Origin: Pirellulales bacterium
GTDB lineage: Bacteria; Planctomycetota; Planctomycetia; Pirellulales; Lacipirellulaceae
Direction of reading: 5' to 3'
NCBI GenBank assembly: GCA_028279215.1
Contig: JANQOF010000067.1
Span: forward strand, 1-64,000
Length of the DNA stretch: 64,000 nt
In this document: one piece after another, positions 7,474-16,169 of the stretch
Numbering within the stretch: the stretch's first letter is position 1
Layout of the letters: every line of letters starts with the position of its first letter
Made by a program: the position numbers and the translations under genes
Notes under the pieces: model-generated
The model's input: only the letters and a program-made list of their open reading frames with translations
Databases searched by the model: none
What the model was told of the DNA's origin: nothing

Positions 7474-10400
7474 CTACTTGGGTATTGGCTCGCCAGTGAT
7501 GCCTTCGACCCCGGAACTCTGCGCTTTCTCGACGAACTCCTTGACCGTCACCTCGACGAACTTACTAAGGTCGGGCTGAAGGTCTGCGTACATCTGCATT
7601 GCAACCTGCAGAGAGTCTCGGTGCGTTTGAGTGGGACTACTGAATGAAGAATTGAAAGCGCCTGCGCCCATTAGCCTTTGCGAGATCGTCAGCGGCAACT
7701 CCACACCGATACGCCCTGCATCGCTCCAACCGAAAAGGCGACGCTCAAGATCGGAGTAGCTCTTTCGTAGCCTTCGAAGCTCCTGTACTAATTCATAGTG
7801 GGAGTCGTCTGATCTATCTATCGCTTTCTCGACCTCGTCGAGCATCTCCTTGGTGTTCGTAAAGCCATTAGATGCTCTTCTAAACTTCTTTCTGAAGCTT
7901 CGAAGCTGCTCGTAGTAAGCCAGATCTTGTGTCCGGTCGCCCGCCGGCAGGGACGACGTTGCGTAGGAGACGATTCGAAACGGCTTGGGGTTTGCAAGCT
8001 TCGTCGAGTCACCTCCATCAACTCGATCGACCGATACCGAATACTCGCCGGGCAAGACCTGCTGGCCATCCTGGTTCCTCAAGTTCCAAGTCATCTTCGC
8101 CAACCCCTTCGAGTCTTCGGCCGTCAACCGATTGACGACGTTGTCGCTGCTGTCACGGATGGTGAACACTAGCTGAGGCGTTGTTTCGAGTTCTTCTGCC
8201 GCCAGTTCTTCAAGCGTGGGATAAGGAACCTCTTCCTTCGCCTTACGAGCAGCCGACTCGGCTTTCTTGCGTTTCGATTTGGCCGACTTGAAATCGTCGC
8301 GATTGAAGTAGGTCCAAGTGACGCCATACGGCGGGTTGTTGGCGTTGTAAAATCCGCCTCCTTGAAAACCACGCTTGCCACCCAGTGCATCGGTTACCGG
8401 GAACTGTTTGGCATCCTTGATGTCGAACATATGAAAAGCCTTCTCCTTAAATAGCCCGGGCGCCAATTGTCGCAAGGGAGTGTAGTCGTCGAGTACATAG
8501 AAACCTCGCCCGAATGTCGCAATAACTAGATCGTTTTCTCGCCTTTGGATCTCGATGTCGCGCACCGAAATAGTTGGCAGACCATGGGAGAACTTGAACC
8601 ATTCTTGCCCGCCGTCGATCGTCGCGAACACACCATACTCGGCCGCCAGGAAGAGCAGGTCGGGTTGCCCATGATCCTGGATGACTCGCCAGCAGAGGTG
8701 TTTTTCAGGGATACCGGTCGTGATGATCTCCCAGGTTTCGCCGCGATCGGTACTCTTAAGTACATACGGTTTGTAGTCACCGTACTTGTGATTGTCGCAG
8801 CAGACAAAGACCGTATCGGGGTCGTGTCGACATGCCTTGATGTCGTTGACAAATGCCATCTCGGGCAGGCCAGAGATCAAATCGACCTTGCGCCAAGTCG
8901 TACCGCCGTCTTCGGTGATTTGGATGAGTCCATCGTCCGTTCCAACGTAGATCAGTTTTTCGTCCAGAGGCGATTCGCCGATCGAGGTGATATTGTTGTA
9001 TTCGCTCATGGCGTAGTGGTCCCATGAGTCGTCGATGCCCCAATACTGCCCGAGGATGGGCAGTTTCATTCGATTCACGTTGCGGGACAAGTCGGGACTG
9101 ATTGCCGTCCAACTGTCGCCTCGGTCGTTGCTACGATGCAGTTTCTTCGAACCGAAGTAGAGTCGCTTATGATCATGAAAACTGATCTCGATCGGCGAAT
9201 CCCAATTGAATCGCAATTGCGTCTCACCGGCGGCTGGTTGTGGGCGGATGTCGGTTGTCTGCCCGGTCTGTCGATCGAAGCGACGAAGATAGCCCTGCTG
9301 GCTTTCACCATAGATGATGTTAGGGTCTTTGGGATCAATGGCGCAATCATGACCATCGCCGCCAATGATCACCCGCCAGTCGCGGTTGGTGATTCCTTGA
9401 ACGCGATTTGTTGCGGTAGGGCCATACTGTGTGTTGTTGTCCTGAGTTCCACCGACCACATTGTAGAACGGTAACTCGTTGTCGACGGATAGCTTGTAGA
9501 ACTGGGTGAGGGGCAGGTTGGCCGCAAAGCGGTACGTCTTGCATCGATCGTGCGAGACATAGAGGCCTCCGTCGCTACCGACGATCACCATATCTGGATC
9601 GGTAGGGTGGAAGGCGACCGCGTGATTGTCGCCATGCTTGCTACTGCTGCCGACCTCCTCGAATGTCCTGCCTCCATCCGAACTGTATCCAAGCACAACG
9701 TTCGCGTGGTAGATGGAATCAAACCGATGAGGATCGCACCAAATCTCTTGGTAGTAGTGGGGGCCAGTTCCAACGCCCACATAGTCGCTCATTTTCGAAA
9801 AGCTCTGACCGTCGTTGTCGCTGCGAAAGACGCCGCCTTTAGTTTGGGATAGCTCAACGGCAGCGTAGATCACATTTGGCTGCTGTGGCGAGATGGCGAT
9901 GGATATCTTGCCTTTGTCGCCGCTGGGTATTCCATTGCTTAACTCAACCCAAGTCTTGCCGCCGTCATACGACTTGTGGATGCCCGATTCCGGCCCCGCA
10001 GCCATGAAGGCTGCGACCGTGCGATGCTTCTGATAGGTGGCCGCGTAGATGATGTTTGGGTTGTCAGGGTGGAGGACAACGTCGGTTGCGCCTGTGTATT
10101 CTCCGGCGCCAAGAATCTTGCTCCATGTTTTGCCGCCATCGGTGGTTTTGTAGATCCCGCGCTCTCCACCAGGGGTCCATAGCGGTCCCTGACAGGCAAC
10201 ATACACAATGTTCGAATTCTTGGGGTGAACGGCGATTTTCGAGATGTGTTCGCTCTTGTTCAGCCCAAGATTCTCAAACGACCTGCCGGCGTCGTTGCTA
10301 AAGTAGATCCCATCGCCAATTCCAACGTGGCGTCCAGCCACGTTCTCACCCGTGCCAACCCACAGGTTCGCCGAATTGCTTGGGTCGAGCGCGACACAGC

Positions 10401-10752
10401 CGATGGAGTAAGAACCGTAGTTGTCGAAAATGGGCGACCATGTGGTTCCAGCATTCGTTGTTTTCCATACTCCACCCGAACCTGCGGCAACATACCAGAC
10501 GTTCGGATTTTTCGGATCGACAGCAATATCGGCAATTCGACCCGACATTAGTGCCGGTCCAATGCTCCGAAACTTCATTGCCGCAAGCTGTTTCGTTTCA
10601 AGAGAACCTTTCTCATTGGCCGCCTCCGTGTCGTCGCCGTCTTGAAGCGTAGAATCCGCCTGGGCGATGGAACTAGACAAGTGAATTGGCAACTGGCTCC
10701 AGCACAACGCCACCAACAAGAAAACGAAACACAAGTTGCATACTCTAGCCAT
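7474..10752 (-). CDS. Secreted Asp-box (BNR/VPS10-like) beta-propeller protein
   Basis: 1092 residues. A signal peptide is visible (ARVCNLCFVFLLVALCWS). From about residue 55 there are at least nine Asp-box repeats of the form S/T-x-D-x-G-x-T-W, such as TTNAGTTWSPI, KTTDGGKTWSKI, KSYDGGKTWVEL, RSNDRGDSWTAI and ITEDGGTTWRKV. They build two seven-bladed propellers as in sortilin/VPS10 and oligoxyloglucan-hydrolase folds. The last 300 residues include a low-complexity KSAKSRKKAESAARKAKEE segment, an Ig-like section with LPGEYSVSVD, and a helical end. Planctomycetes carry many such proteins, usually named glycosyl hydrolase or exo-sialidase. I see no catalytic acid pair, so function is open. It is probably periplasmic or surface exposed. 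Confidence 0.82.
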   Translation of the reverse strand: MARVCNLCFVFLLVALCWSQLPIHLSSSIAQADSTLQDGDDTEAANEKGSLETKQLAAMKFRSIGPALMSGRIADIAVDPKNPNVWYVAAGSGGVWKTTNAGTTWSPIFDNYGSYSIGCVALDPSNSANLWVGTGENVAGRHVGIGDGIYFSNDAGRSFENLGLNKSEHISKIAVHPKNSNIVYVACQGPLWTPGGERGIYKTTDGGKTWSKILGAGEYTGATDVVLHPDNPNIIYAATYQKHRTVAAFMAAGPESGIHKSYDGGKTWVELSNGIPSGDKGKISIAISPQQPNVIYAAVELSQTKGGVFRSDNDGQSFSKMSDYVGVGTGPHYYQEIWCDPHRFDSIYHANVVLGYSSDGGRTFEEVGSSSKHGDNHAVAFHPTDPDMVIVGSDGGLYVSHDRCKTYRFAANLPLTQFYKLSVDNELPFYNVVGGTQDNNTQYGPTATNRVQGITNRDWRVIIGGDGHDCAIDPKDPNIIYGESQQGYLRRFDRQTGQTTDIRPQPAAGETQLRFNWDSPIEISFHDHKRLYFGSKKLHRSNDRGDSWTAISPDLSRNVNRMKLPILGQYWGIDDSWDHYAMSEYNNITSIGESPLDEKLIYVGTDDGLIQITEDGGTTWRKVDLISGLPEMAFVNDIKACRHDPDTVFVCCDNHKYGDYKPYVLKSTDRGETWEIITTGIPEKHLCWRVIQDHGQPDLLFLAAEYGVFATIDGGQEWFKFSHGLPTISVRDIEIQRRENDLVIATFGRGFYVLDDYTPLRQLAPGLFKEKAFHMFDIKDAKQFPVTDALGGKRGFQGGGFYNANNPPYGVTWTYFNRDDFKSAKSKRKKAESAARKAKEEVPYPTLEELAAEELETTPQLVFTIRDSSDNVVNRLTAEDSKGLAKMTWNLRNQDGQQVLPGEYSVSVDRVDGGDSTKLANPKPFRIVSYATSSLPAGDRTQDLAYYEQLRSFRKKFRRASNGFTNTKEMLDEVEKAIDRSDDSHYELVQELRRLRKSYSDLERRLFGWSDAGRIGVELPLTISQRLMGAGAFNSSFSSPTQTHRDSLQVAMQMYADLQPDLSKFVEVTVKEFVEKAQSSGVEGITGEPIPK

Positions 10753-10998
10753 TTGAAGATCCTACAGAAGCCCATGACAGCGGCACTGAAAACGATGAAG
10801 CCATTGGAACATCGAAAGTTCCTGATCCCAAGAGACACCGAGTCCCTTTCGGGGGCACGAATAACCCTAACATAATTGACCGATACGCTGACAGCTACTC
10901 GTCCCGACGAATACTCAAGGTTTTCTCGGCGTGGTGTCCTGTGCCGTGATACTCGGTCAACCTCCCGTGCCACGTTTCGTCCATGGCAGCGTGTTGCA

Positions 10999-11967
10999 TC
11001 ACACTTTGTCTTCAATCACGGATTGCCTGGTGCGATTCATAGCAAGCCTTAGGACGTCTGGTCTGGAGTAGTGCCCCGATACATCCAGATTCTGACGCTC
11101 GCGCAGGACTTCTCGATGGTCGATCGTCGCCGACAGGAGCGTTTCTTCACCACAGACCGGTTCGATTACCCACTCGCCCTTGGGTGACGCAACACAAGAT
11201 CCTCCGTTAGCAACTGTGTCACTACCAAGGCTGCCCACGACTAACTCGCGGTGTGGGAAGCTGTCCGGTATATCGGCTGTACGCAGCAGGCCAGAAATCG
11301 AAACGACGAACGACCTCGACTCCATTGCAATGAACCTTGTGCTATCTACGGTGTTCTGAATGCCACCCGGCCAGACCGCCACGTGAAGATCCTCACCCTG
11401 GCCATAGAGCGCCGTTCGCGCCAGGGGCATCCAGTTCTCCCAACAGTTTAAGCCACCAACACGAAACGCCCCCAAGGGGAACACCTGTAGCCCGTTCCCA
11501 TCTCCTGCCCCCCAAGCTAGCCGTTCTTCGTACGTCGGCACCAGTTTGCGGTGCACGTTCTTGATTCCCTCTCCTGGTGCGACATGAACCAGCGAGCAGT
11601 ATCCAGTATGTCCCCCTCGATCAGTTCCTAACTCATAACATCCAAGCATTACATGAATACCTCGCTGCCCAGCTAGCTCGACTAAAGGAGCAAGATCGCC
11701 GCGTACGATATTGACCGCCTCACGAAGGTAGTACGCGTGCATGTCCTTCTGCATATCACAATCAAACTTCGACCCGTGTGTTGCGCTGAGCCAGAACGGA
11801 TATCCTGGAACTAGAGACTCTCCAAACACCACCAGATCGCACTCTTGGTCTGCCGCGTGAGAAACATACTGCAATACTTTTTGAAGTGTCGCTGTACGAT
11901 CAAGCCAAACTGGTGCGATCTGCGCGAGACCGACGTTGATGGTGGACTGTCGTTGCGATTGGTTCAT
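10999..11967 (-). CDS. Carbon-nitrogen hydrolase, nitrilase branch
   Basis: Start MNQSQRQS at 11967 (an ATG two codons upstream is possible); 322 residues. The catalytic triad is visible: Glu50 in VVFGESLVPGYP, Lys141 in HRKLVPTYEERLAWG, and Cys175 in GGLNCWENWMP. A CWEN context after the Cys and the PTYEER stretch fit true nitrilases (nitrile to carboxylic acid plus ammonia) better than amidases or N-carbamoylases. No pathway partners flank it. The 246-bp gap before the propeller gene holds nothing recognised. Cytoplasmic. Substrate cannot be deduced. Confidence 0.85.
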   Translation of the reverse strand: MNQSQRQSTINVGLAQIAPVWLDRTATLQKVLQYVSHAADQECDLVVFGESLVPGYPFWLSATHGSKFDCDMQKDMHAYYLREAVNIVRGDLAPLVELAGQRGIHVMLGCYELGTDRGGHTGYCSLVHVAPGEGIKNVHRKLVPTYEERLAWGAGDGNGLQVFPLGAFRVGGLNCWENWMPLARTALYGQGEDLHVAVWPGGIQNTVDSTRFIAMESRSFVVSISGLLRTADIPDSFPHRELVVGSLGSDTVANGGSCVASPKGEWVIEPVCGEETLLSATIDHREVLRERQNLDVSGHYSRPDVLRLAMNRTRQSVIEDKV

Positions 11968-12149
11968 GGTCAACTTACTTCTTTCCGGCAGGCAGAAGAC
12001 ATCTTACGAATTGCAAGGGCCGTACTGGGGATCCAAATGTGGTCGAAGGCATCCGAACGCGCGGAAGAAGGCGCACTAAACTGGTTAGAGTACCGTCGCC
12101 GCGAACCGTTCCCACAAGGCGAGTTTACCAATCGGCATTCGTTTCTAAA

Positions 12150-12604
12150 TCAGCTGCTCTTCTCGGAGCGAGCTTTCTTGCGAACGGGCTTCTTCTTCGC
12201 CGCGCCAGGTTTCTTTTTTGGGACCTTTTTATCTGGAGTCTTCTTGGCTAGCTTCTTGGTATTGCCCGACCCACAACAGATGTCATACGACTCTCGCAAC
12301 CATTTTTCCCAGATCGCATTCGGAATAGGTTCTTCGGCAGTGAATCGGGCCGTCACCCACCCAGTCGATCCAACCTCATAGCGGTCTGGCTCTTTGGACG
12401 CGAGCTTGCGAGCCTGGGACATCGATCGTTCCAACTTAAACATGGCCTTGAAGCCGGCCCCTTGGCACCCGGGCCAATGAACAGGAAGGAGCCTTTGCCC
12501 GCCTTGAATGAACTTTGGTTGCACGACGTACCTTTGGCAACGTCGGGGAAGGAAGCTGCTTTCTCACGAATTGGTTGCGTGGGATCTGTGGAACGAGCCA
12601 TCAT
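12150..12604 (-). pseudogene. MmcQ/YjbR family protein, interrupted by a one-base frameshift
   Basis: Two overlapping frames each carry half of one family. The 5' half (start 12604 or 12601) reads MARSTDPTQPIREKAASFP and GSFLFIGPGAKG. The 3' half reads GFKAMFKLERSMSQARKLA, GSTGWVTARFTAEEP and WLRESYDICCG. The join is at about 12460-12467, in a run of four G on the coding strand; a fifth G would give KGAGFK and restore one 151-residue protein. The total span (455 nt) is one short of a multiple of three. MmcQ/YjbR proteins are small cytoplasmic domains of uncertain role with a CyaY-like fold. A Lys-rich tail (KKVPKKKPGAAKKKP) is added at the C-terminus. This may be a recent mutation or a sequencing error in the homopolymer. 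Confidence 0.75.
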
Positions 12605-13219
12605 TGCAGACCTATCTGGGAGTCAAAATTGTTTCGGCAATGTACTTCATTCCATGAACCACAGCGTAGCAGATCGAACCACGGCCAACCTCAGCGGGCA
12701 ATGTTATTTGGAGGCCGGTTTTGTAGTTGCTACAACGCCCCGGCCGCAGTGCCAATGTGTCTAGTCGCACGGTTTTTCCTTGAAAGTAGGCCACAGGTTT
12801 GATCCAATATAGTCACCCTATGGCGCTTGGTTTGTACGCTTTTTCATTGGCAATTTGTCGTGACTAGTGTCGGCGGCGAGTAGCTAGGTCGCTGCGCGGG
12901 CTGTTGGCTGTGGGCAGTCAGCTCTCAGCCGGTTGGTTTCCGATGGCTATGAGGCAATTGGTCATTCCACGGAGTTTTGCCCCAATTGGGGCAAAACCTG
13001 GGGCAAAACTCGATCGATTCCAGCATTCGGCAGAGACGTAACTCCCACCTCAATAACACGTTAGTCGATCACCCAACGGCGCGTAGAAGCGAGTTTTGCC
13101 CCAACGAATCGTGTTTCCAAAAAATGCGTGCGGGGAGAAACGCCAAACCGTTGCACCCCAACGGGTTATGAAGATGGGTTTTGCCACACTGGGAAACTAT
13201 CTGGGTGCAGAGCGAGCGG
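12605..13219. other. Gene-free stretch carrying GTTTTGCCCC repeats
   Basis: No believable coding frame in 615 bases. The right half contains one perfect palindrome (12974-12997) and further half-sites at 12999-13010, 13091-13104 and a diverged one at 13177-13185. The left half holds nothing I recognise. Confidence 0.5.
12974..12997. repeat. Perfect 24-bp palindrome, GTTTTGCCCC family
   Basis: Arms GTTTTGCCCCAA and TTGGGGCAAAAC are exact reverse complements with no spacer. A third half-site (CTGGGGCAAAACT) abuts it at 12998-13010, and another lies at 13091-13104. A similar 24-bp element with the same core (TTGCCCC) is at 33591-33614. Confidence 0.75.
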
Positions 13220-14527
13220 CTAACGCGACGCAGGGTCGTCGGGCGACTGGCCCTCGTTTTGGCTCTCTTCGAGCTGCTGGGCGGCGAGGTCTTCGCCATT
13301 TAGCAGAGCGTTGATTGACTCGGTTAGCTCGGCTTTGAGATTGGCGGGCAGCCCGGTGTGGACTAGTTGGACTCGGCCGTCCAAGCCGATGAGCACGGTT
13401 TGGGGAACTGCGGAAACTTCGTACTTTTGGGCCGCGGCGCCTTGGGCGTCGAGGAGGACTTGGAGGTCTAGTTCGCGGTCGGTTAAGAAGGCTTGGATGG
13501 TTTCGGGGTCCTCTTGGATGTTTACTGCATATATGGCAACTTTCTTGTCCTTGAATGCTTCGGCGACAGCGACGAGTTGTGGCAAACCTTCGACGCACGG
13601 TGGGCACCAAGTGGCCCAAAAGTCGAGGACCACCACTTTCTTGCCGAGCACGTCTGCGAGTTCAAAGGCTTTGTCCCCGCCGAGTTCCACCAGCGCGAAC
13701 TTCGGCGCAGGCTGGCCGATGAGTGGATTCACCGCGACGATGGGCGGAACCGGGGCTTCGGGCATGCGTGCCGAAAGCTGCTCGACGAGTTCGGCCGAAG
13801 CAGGTGGGGTGTACGCAAAGCTCTCGTCGGTAAGTTGTGGGTCGAAGTTCCACTTGGTGTATTCGAGCGAGATGACGATCGAGAAGCCGGCTTCCTGTTC
13901 CTCTTCGCCAAGCTGCTTGGAAACGTCAGGGCGAATGCGACGAATAGTTGGCTGGTCGCCGGCGGTGACCCAGAGGTTGATGTCCCACTCCGGTTGAATG
14001 AACCTCAGGTGATGGCACGCAACCCCGTCGATCACCTCCTCGGCAACGTACTCACTGGAAGTCGCGTTGCTGGTGAGTCGTTCGACGGGATCGTCGGACA
14101 ATAGTGCCATCATGAATCCGCCTAAACCTTGCTCGATCAGCATCATCCCAGTGATGCTGGCGCTAAAGTCGTCGAGCGACTTGGGAGCTTCGTTTTCGGT
14201 GTACTGGCGAAGTTCCGCGACATATTCGATGAGCTGCCGGCCGTCCGACACCACCGTGGCGCCCAGATCGCCATCGGTGCGGAGAAAGACGAAGCGATTG
14301 GGGCGCTCGACGGCGATGTCGTATCGCGCGTAGCGACCATGCTCGAGTCCGGGGAGGCCAACTTTCACAGCGAATTCAAACTCAGTCGTAAACGCGTCGG
14401 CCGACTTAATGAGATCGGTTGCCGACTTGAGGATCGCCATGGGATCGCGATGGTCGTCATCGGCAAGCGTGATGGTTGGCAAAACCAACAGCGCGGCGAC
14501 CAGCGGAAACGGACGGATCGAAACCAT
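13220..14527 (-). CDS. Secreted DUF2092-like/TlpA-type thioredoxin fusion
   Basis: 435 residues. A signal peptide is followed by two domains. Residues about 25-245 resemble DUF2092, a LolA-like lipid-carrier fold (YDIAVERPNRFVF, VSDGRQLIEY, EVIDGVACHHLRF, VTAGDQPTIRRI). After a Pro-rich linker, residues 265-415 are a TlpA/AhpC-type redoxin: GQPAPKFALVELGG, FWATWCPPC with Cys308 and Cys311, and the cis-Pro loop in SAVPQTVLIG. The likely role is thiol-disulfide exchange in the periplasm tied to a bound hydrophobic ligand, but the coupling is inference. The tail (about 20 residues) is acidic. The gene lies 73 bp downstream of the ALDH gene on the same strand and could share its transcript. Confidence 0.85.
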   Translation of the reverse strand: MVSIRPFPLVAALLVLPTITLADDDHRDPMAILKSATDLIKSADAFTTEFEFAVKVGLPGLEHGRYARYDIAVERPNRFVFLRTDGDLGATVVSDGRQLIEYVAELRQYTENEAPKSLDDFSASITGMMLIEQGLGGFMMALLSDDPVERLTSNATSSEYVAEEVIDGVACHHLRFIQPEWDINLWVTAGDQPTIRRIRPDVSKQLGEEEQEAGFSIVISLEYTKWNFDPQLTDESFAYTPPASAELVEQLSARMPEAPVPPIVAVNPLIGQPAPKFALVELGGDKAFELADVLGKKVVVLDFWATWCPPCVEGLPQLVAVAEAFKDKKVAIYAVNIQEDPETIQAFLTDRELDLQVLLDAQGAAAQKYEVSAVPQTVLIGLDGRVQLVHTGLPANLKAELTESINALLNGEDLAAQQLEESQNEGQSPDDPASR

Positions 14528-14600
14528 AACACTCTCCGTAGTGGGGCACAGGGTGGGGCGATTGGCAGATACAACGGGCGTCGAAGCATTCTACGTAAGA

Positions 14601-16163
14601 CTACTCGCCAAAGCGAATGCCTTGCGCCAAAGGAAGTTCCGATCCGTAATTTATCGTACAAGTCGTCCGTCGCATGTATTGCTTCCAACTGTCCGACCCG
14701 CTCTCGCGGCCGCCACCGGTGTCCTTTTCGCCACCAAACGCCGCGCCAATTTCGGCTCCGCTGGTGCCGATGTTCACTCCCACGAGCCCGCAGTCGGACC
14801 CCGCCGGACCTATGAAGCGGTGGGCCTCGCGAACGTCGTTGGTAAAGATGGCCGACGAAAGGCCTTGCGGTACGGCGTTGTGCATTTCGATGGCGTCGTC
14901 GAAGCTCTCGTACTCCACCATGTACATCAGCGGGGCGAATGTCTCTTCGTGCATCACGGGCGTCTGAACTGGCAGTCGGACGATAGCCGGCTGGACGTAC
15001 ACGCCGCCTTCCGGCACGCCGCTGGTTACGCGGTCGCCGCCGCAAATCAGCGTACCGCCCTGATCGTGTGCTGCGGCGAGGCTGGCCTGCATAGCGTAGA
15101 GTGCTTGTTCGCCAACGAGTGGACCGACCAGTGTGTCAGGCTCTCGCGGGTCGCCGATTGGCAGCGTCTCATAAACGCTGGTCAACCGTTCGATCAAAGT
15201 ATTGGCAATCGAAGTATGAACAAACAAACGACGCAAGCTGGTGCAACGTTGTCCGCAAGTACCGACGGCCGCAAAGGTAATCGCTCGCACAGCAATGTCG
15301 AGATCGGCCGACGGGGTGACAATCATTCCGTTGTTGCCGCCAAGCTCCAACAAGCTGCGACCCAGTCGGGCACCAACCAATTCGGCCACAGCGCGGCCCA
15401 TCGGTACCGACCCGGTAGCCGAAACAAGCGGAACACGTCGGTCGGTCGCCAGCGCTTGGCCAACGTCGGCCCTGCCAATGACCACGGCGGACAACCCCGT
15501 CGGCGCGTCGACACCGAACTTCGCGCTGGCGAGTTGGACCATCTGGTTGCATGCCAGTGCCGTAAGCGGCGTTTGTTCCGACGGCTTCCAAATGATTGGA
15601 TCGCCGCACACCAAACCGATCATCGCGTTCCACGCCCACACGGCAGCGGGAAAGTTAAAGGCCGAAATCACACCGACCGGTCCGAGCGGGTGCCATTGTT
15701 CAATGAGGCAATGTTCCGGGCGCTCAGTGGCAATCGAAAGCCCATGCAACTGCCGCGACAATCCGACGGCGAATTCGCACACGTCGATCCACTCTTGGAT
15801 TTCGCCTTCCGCCTCGGCGCGAATCTTACCCGCTTCGAGAGTAATCAAATCGGCGAGTTGCGACTTGTGTTCGCGCACCAGTTCGCCAATCAGTCGTACG
15901 AACTCACCACGGCGAGGGGGCGGCACGGTTCGCCAATGCTCAAAAGCATGGCTGGCGTTGGAGACGGCTTCGGAGACCTGCGACGCGCTGGCCGCACGAA
16001 GTTGGCAAGTCGCGCTGCCATCGATCGGCGACTTGGGTTCAAGCAATTCACCATTGGCGCCGGCGGCAACACCGTTCGTCCAAAGTCCCGAGTAGTAATC
16101 GCCGTCCTTGGGCGGAAGCAGGTGGTTGGGAATTGGCATGTTCGGTCCTTCGTTTTTGGCCAT
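14601..16163 (-). CDS. Aldehyde dehydrogenase of the ALDH7 (aminoadipate semialdehyde) type
   Basis: 520 residues. Conserved features are FNFPAAVWAWN and IIWKPSEQTPL (NAD site), catalytic Glu273 in LLELGGNN, and nucleophile Cys307 in CGQRCTSLRRL. The C-terminus TINYGSELPLAQGIRF matches antiquitin/L-piperidine-6-carboxylate dehydrogenases. The reaction is 2-aminoadipate 6-semialdehyde (in equilibrium with piperideine-6-carboxylate) to 2-aminoadipate with NAD. The next gene upstream, 6 bp away, is a saccharopine dehydrogenase family member, which makes that semialdehyde in lysine breakdown. A DUF1338/HglS gene follows upstream of that. The context strongly supports lysine catabolism. Cytoplasmic. 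Confidence 0.88.
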   Translation of the reverse strand: MAKNEGPNMPIPNHLLPPKDGDYYSGLWTNGVAAGANGELLEPKSPIDGSATCQLRAASASQVSEAVSNASHAFEHWRTVPPPRRGEFVRLIGELVREHKSQLADLITLEAGKIRAEAEGEIQEWIDVCEFAVGLSRQLHGLSIATERPEHCLIEQWHPLGPVGVISAFNFPAAVWAWNAMIGLVCGDPIIWKPSEQTPLTALACNQMVQLASAKFGVDAPTGLSAVVIGRADVGQALATDRRVPLVSATGSVPMGRAVAELVGARLGRSLLELGGNNGMIVTPSADLDIAVRAITFAAVGTCGQRCTSLRRLFVHTSIANTLIERLTSVYETLPIGDPREPDTLVGPLVGEQALYAMQASLAAAHDQGGTLICGGDRVTSGVPEGGVYVQPAIVRLPVQTPVMHEETFAPLMYMVEYESFDDAIEMHNAVPQGLSSAIFTNDVREAHRFIGPAGSDCGLVGVNIGTSGAEIGAAFGGEKDTGGGRESGSDSWKQYMRRTTCTINYGSELPLAQGIRFGE

Positions 16164-16169
16164 CGGCTG

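Noticed and set aside
12974-13104. A CRISPR array
   Set aside because: Repeats are palindromic, in both orientations and with irregular spacing; no spacers of uniform length and no cas genes.
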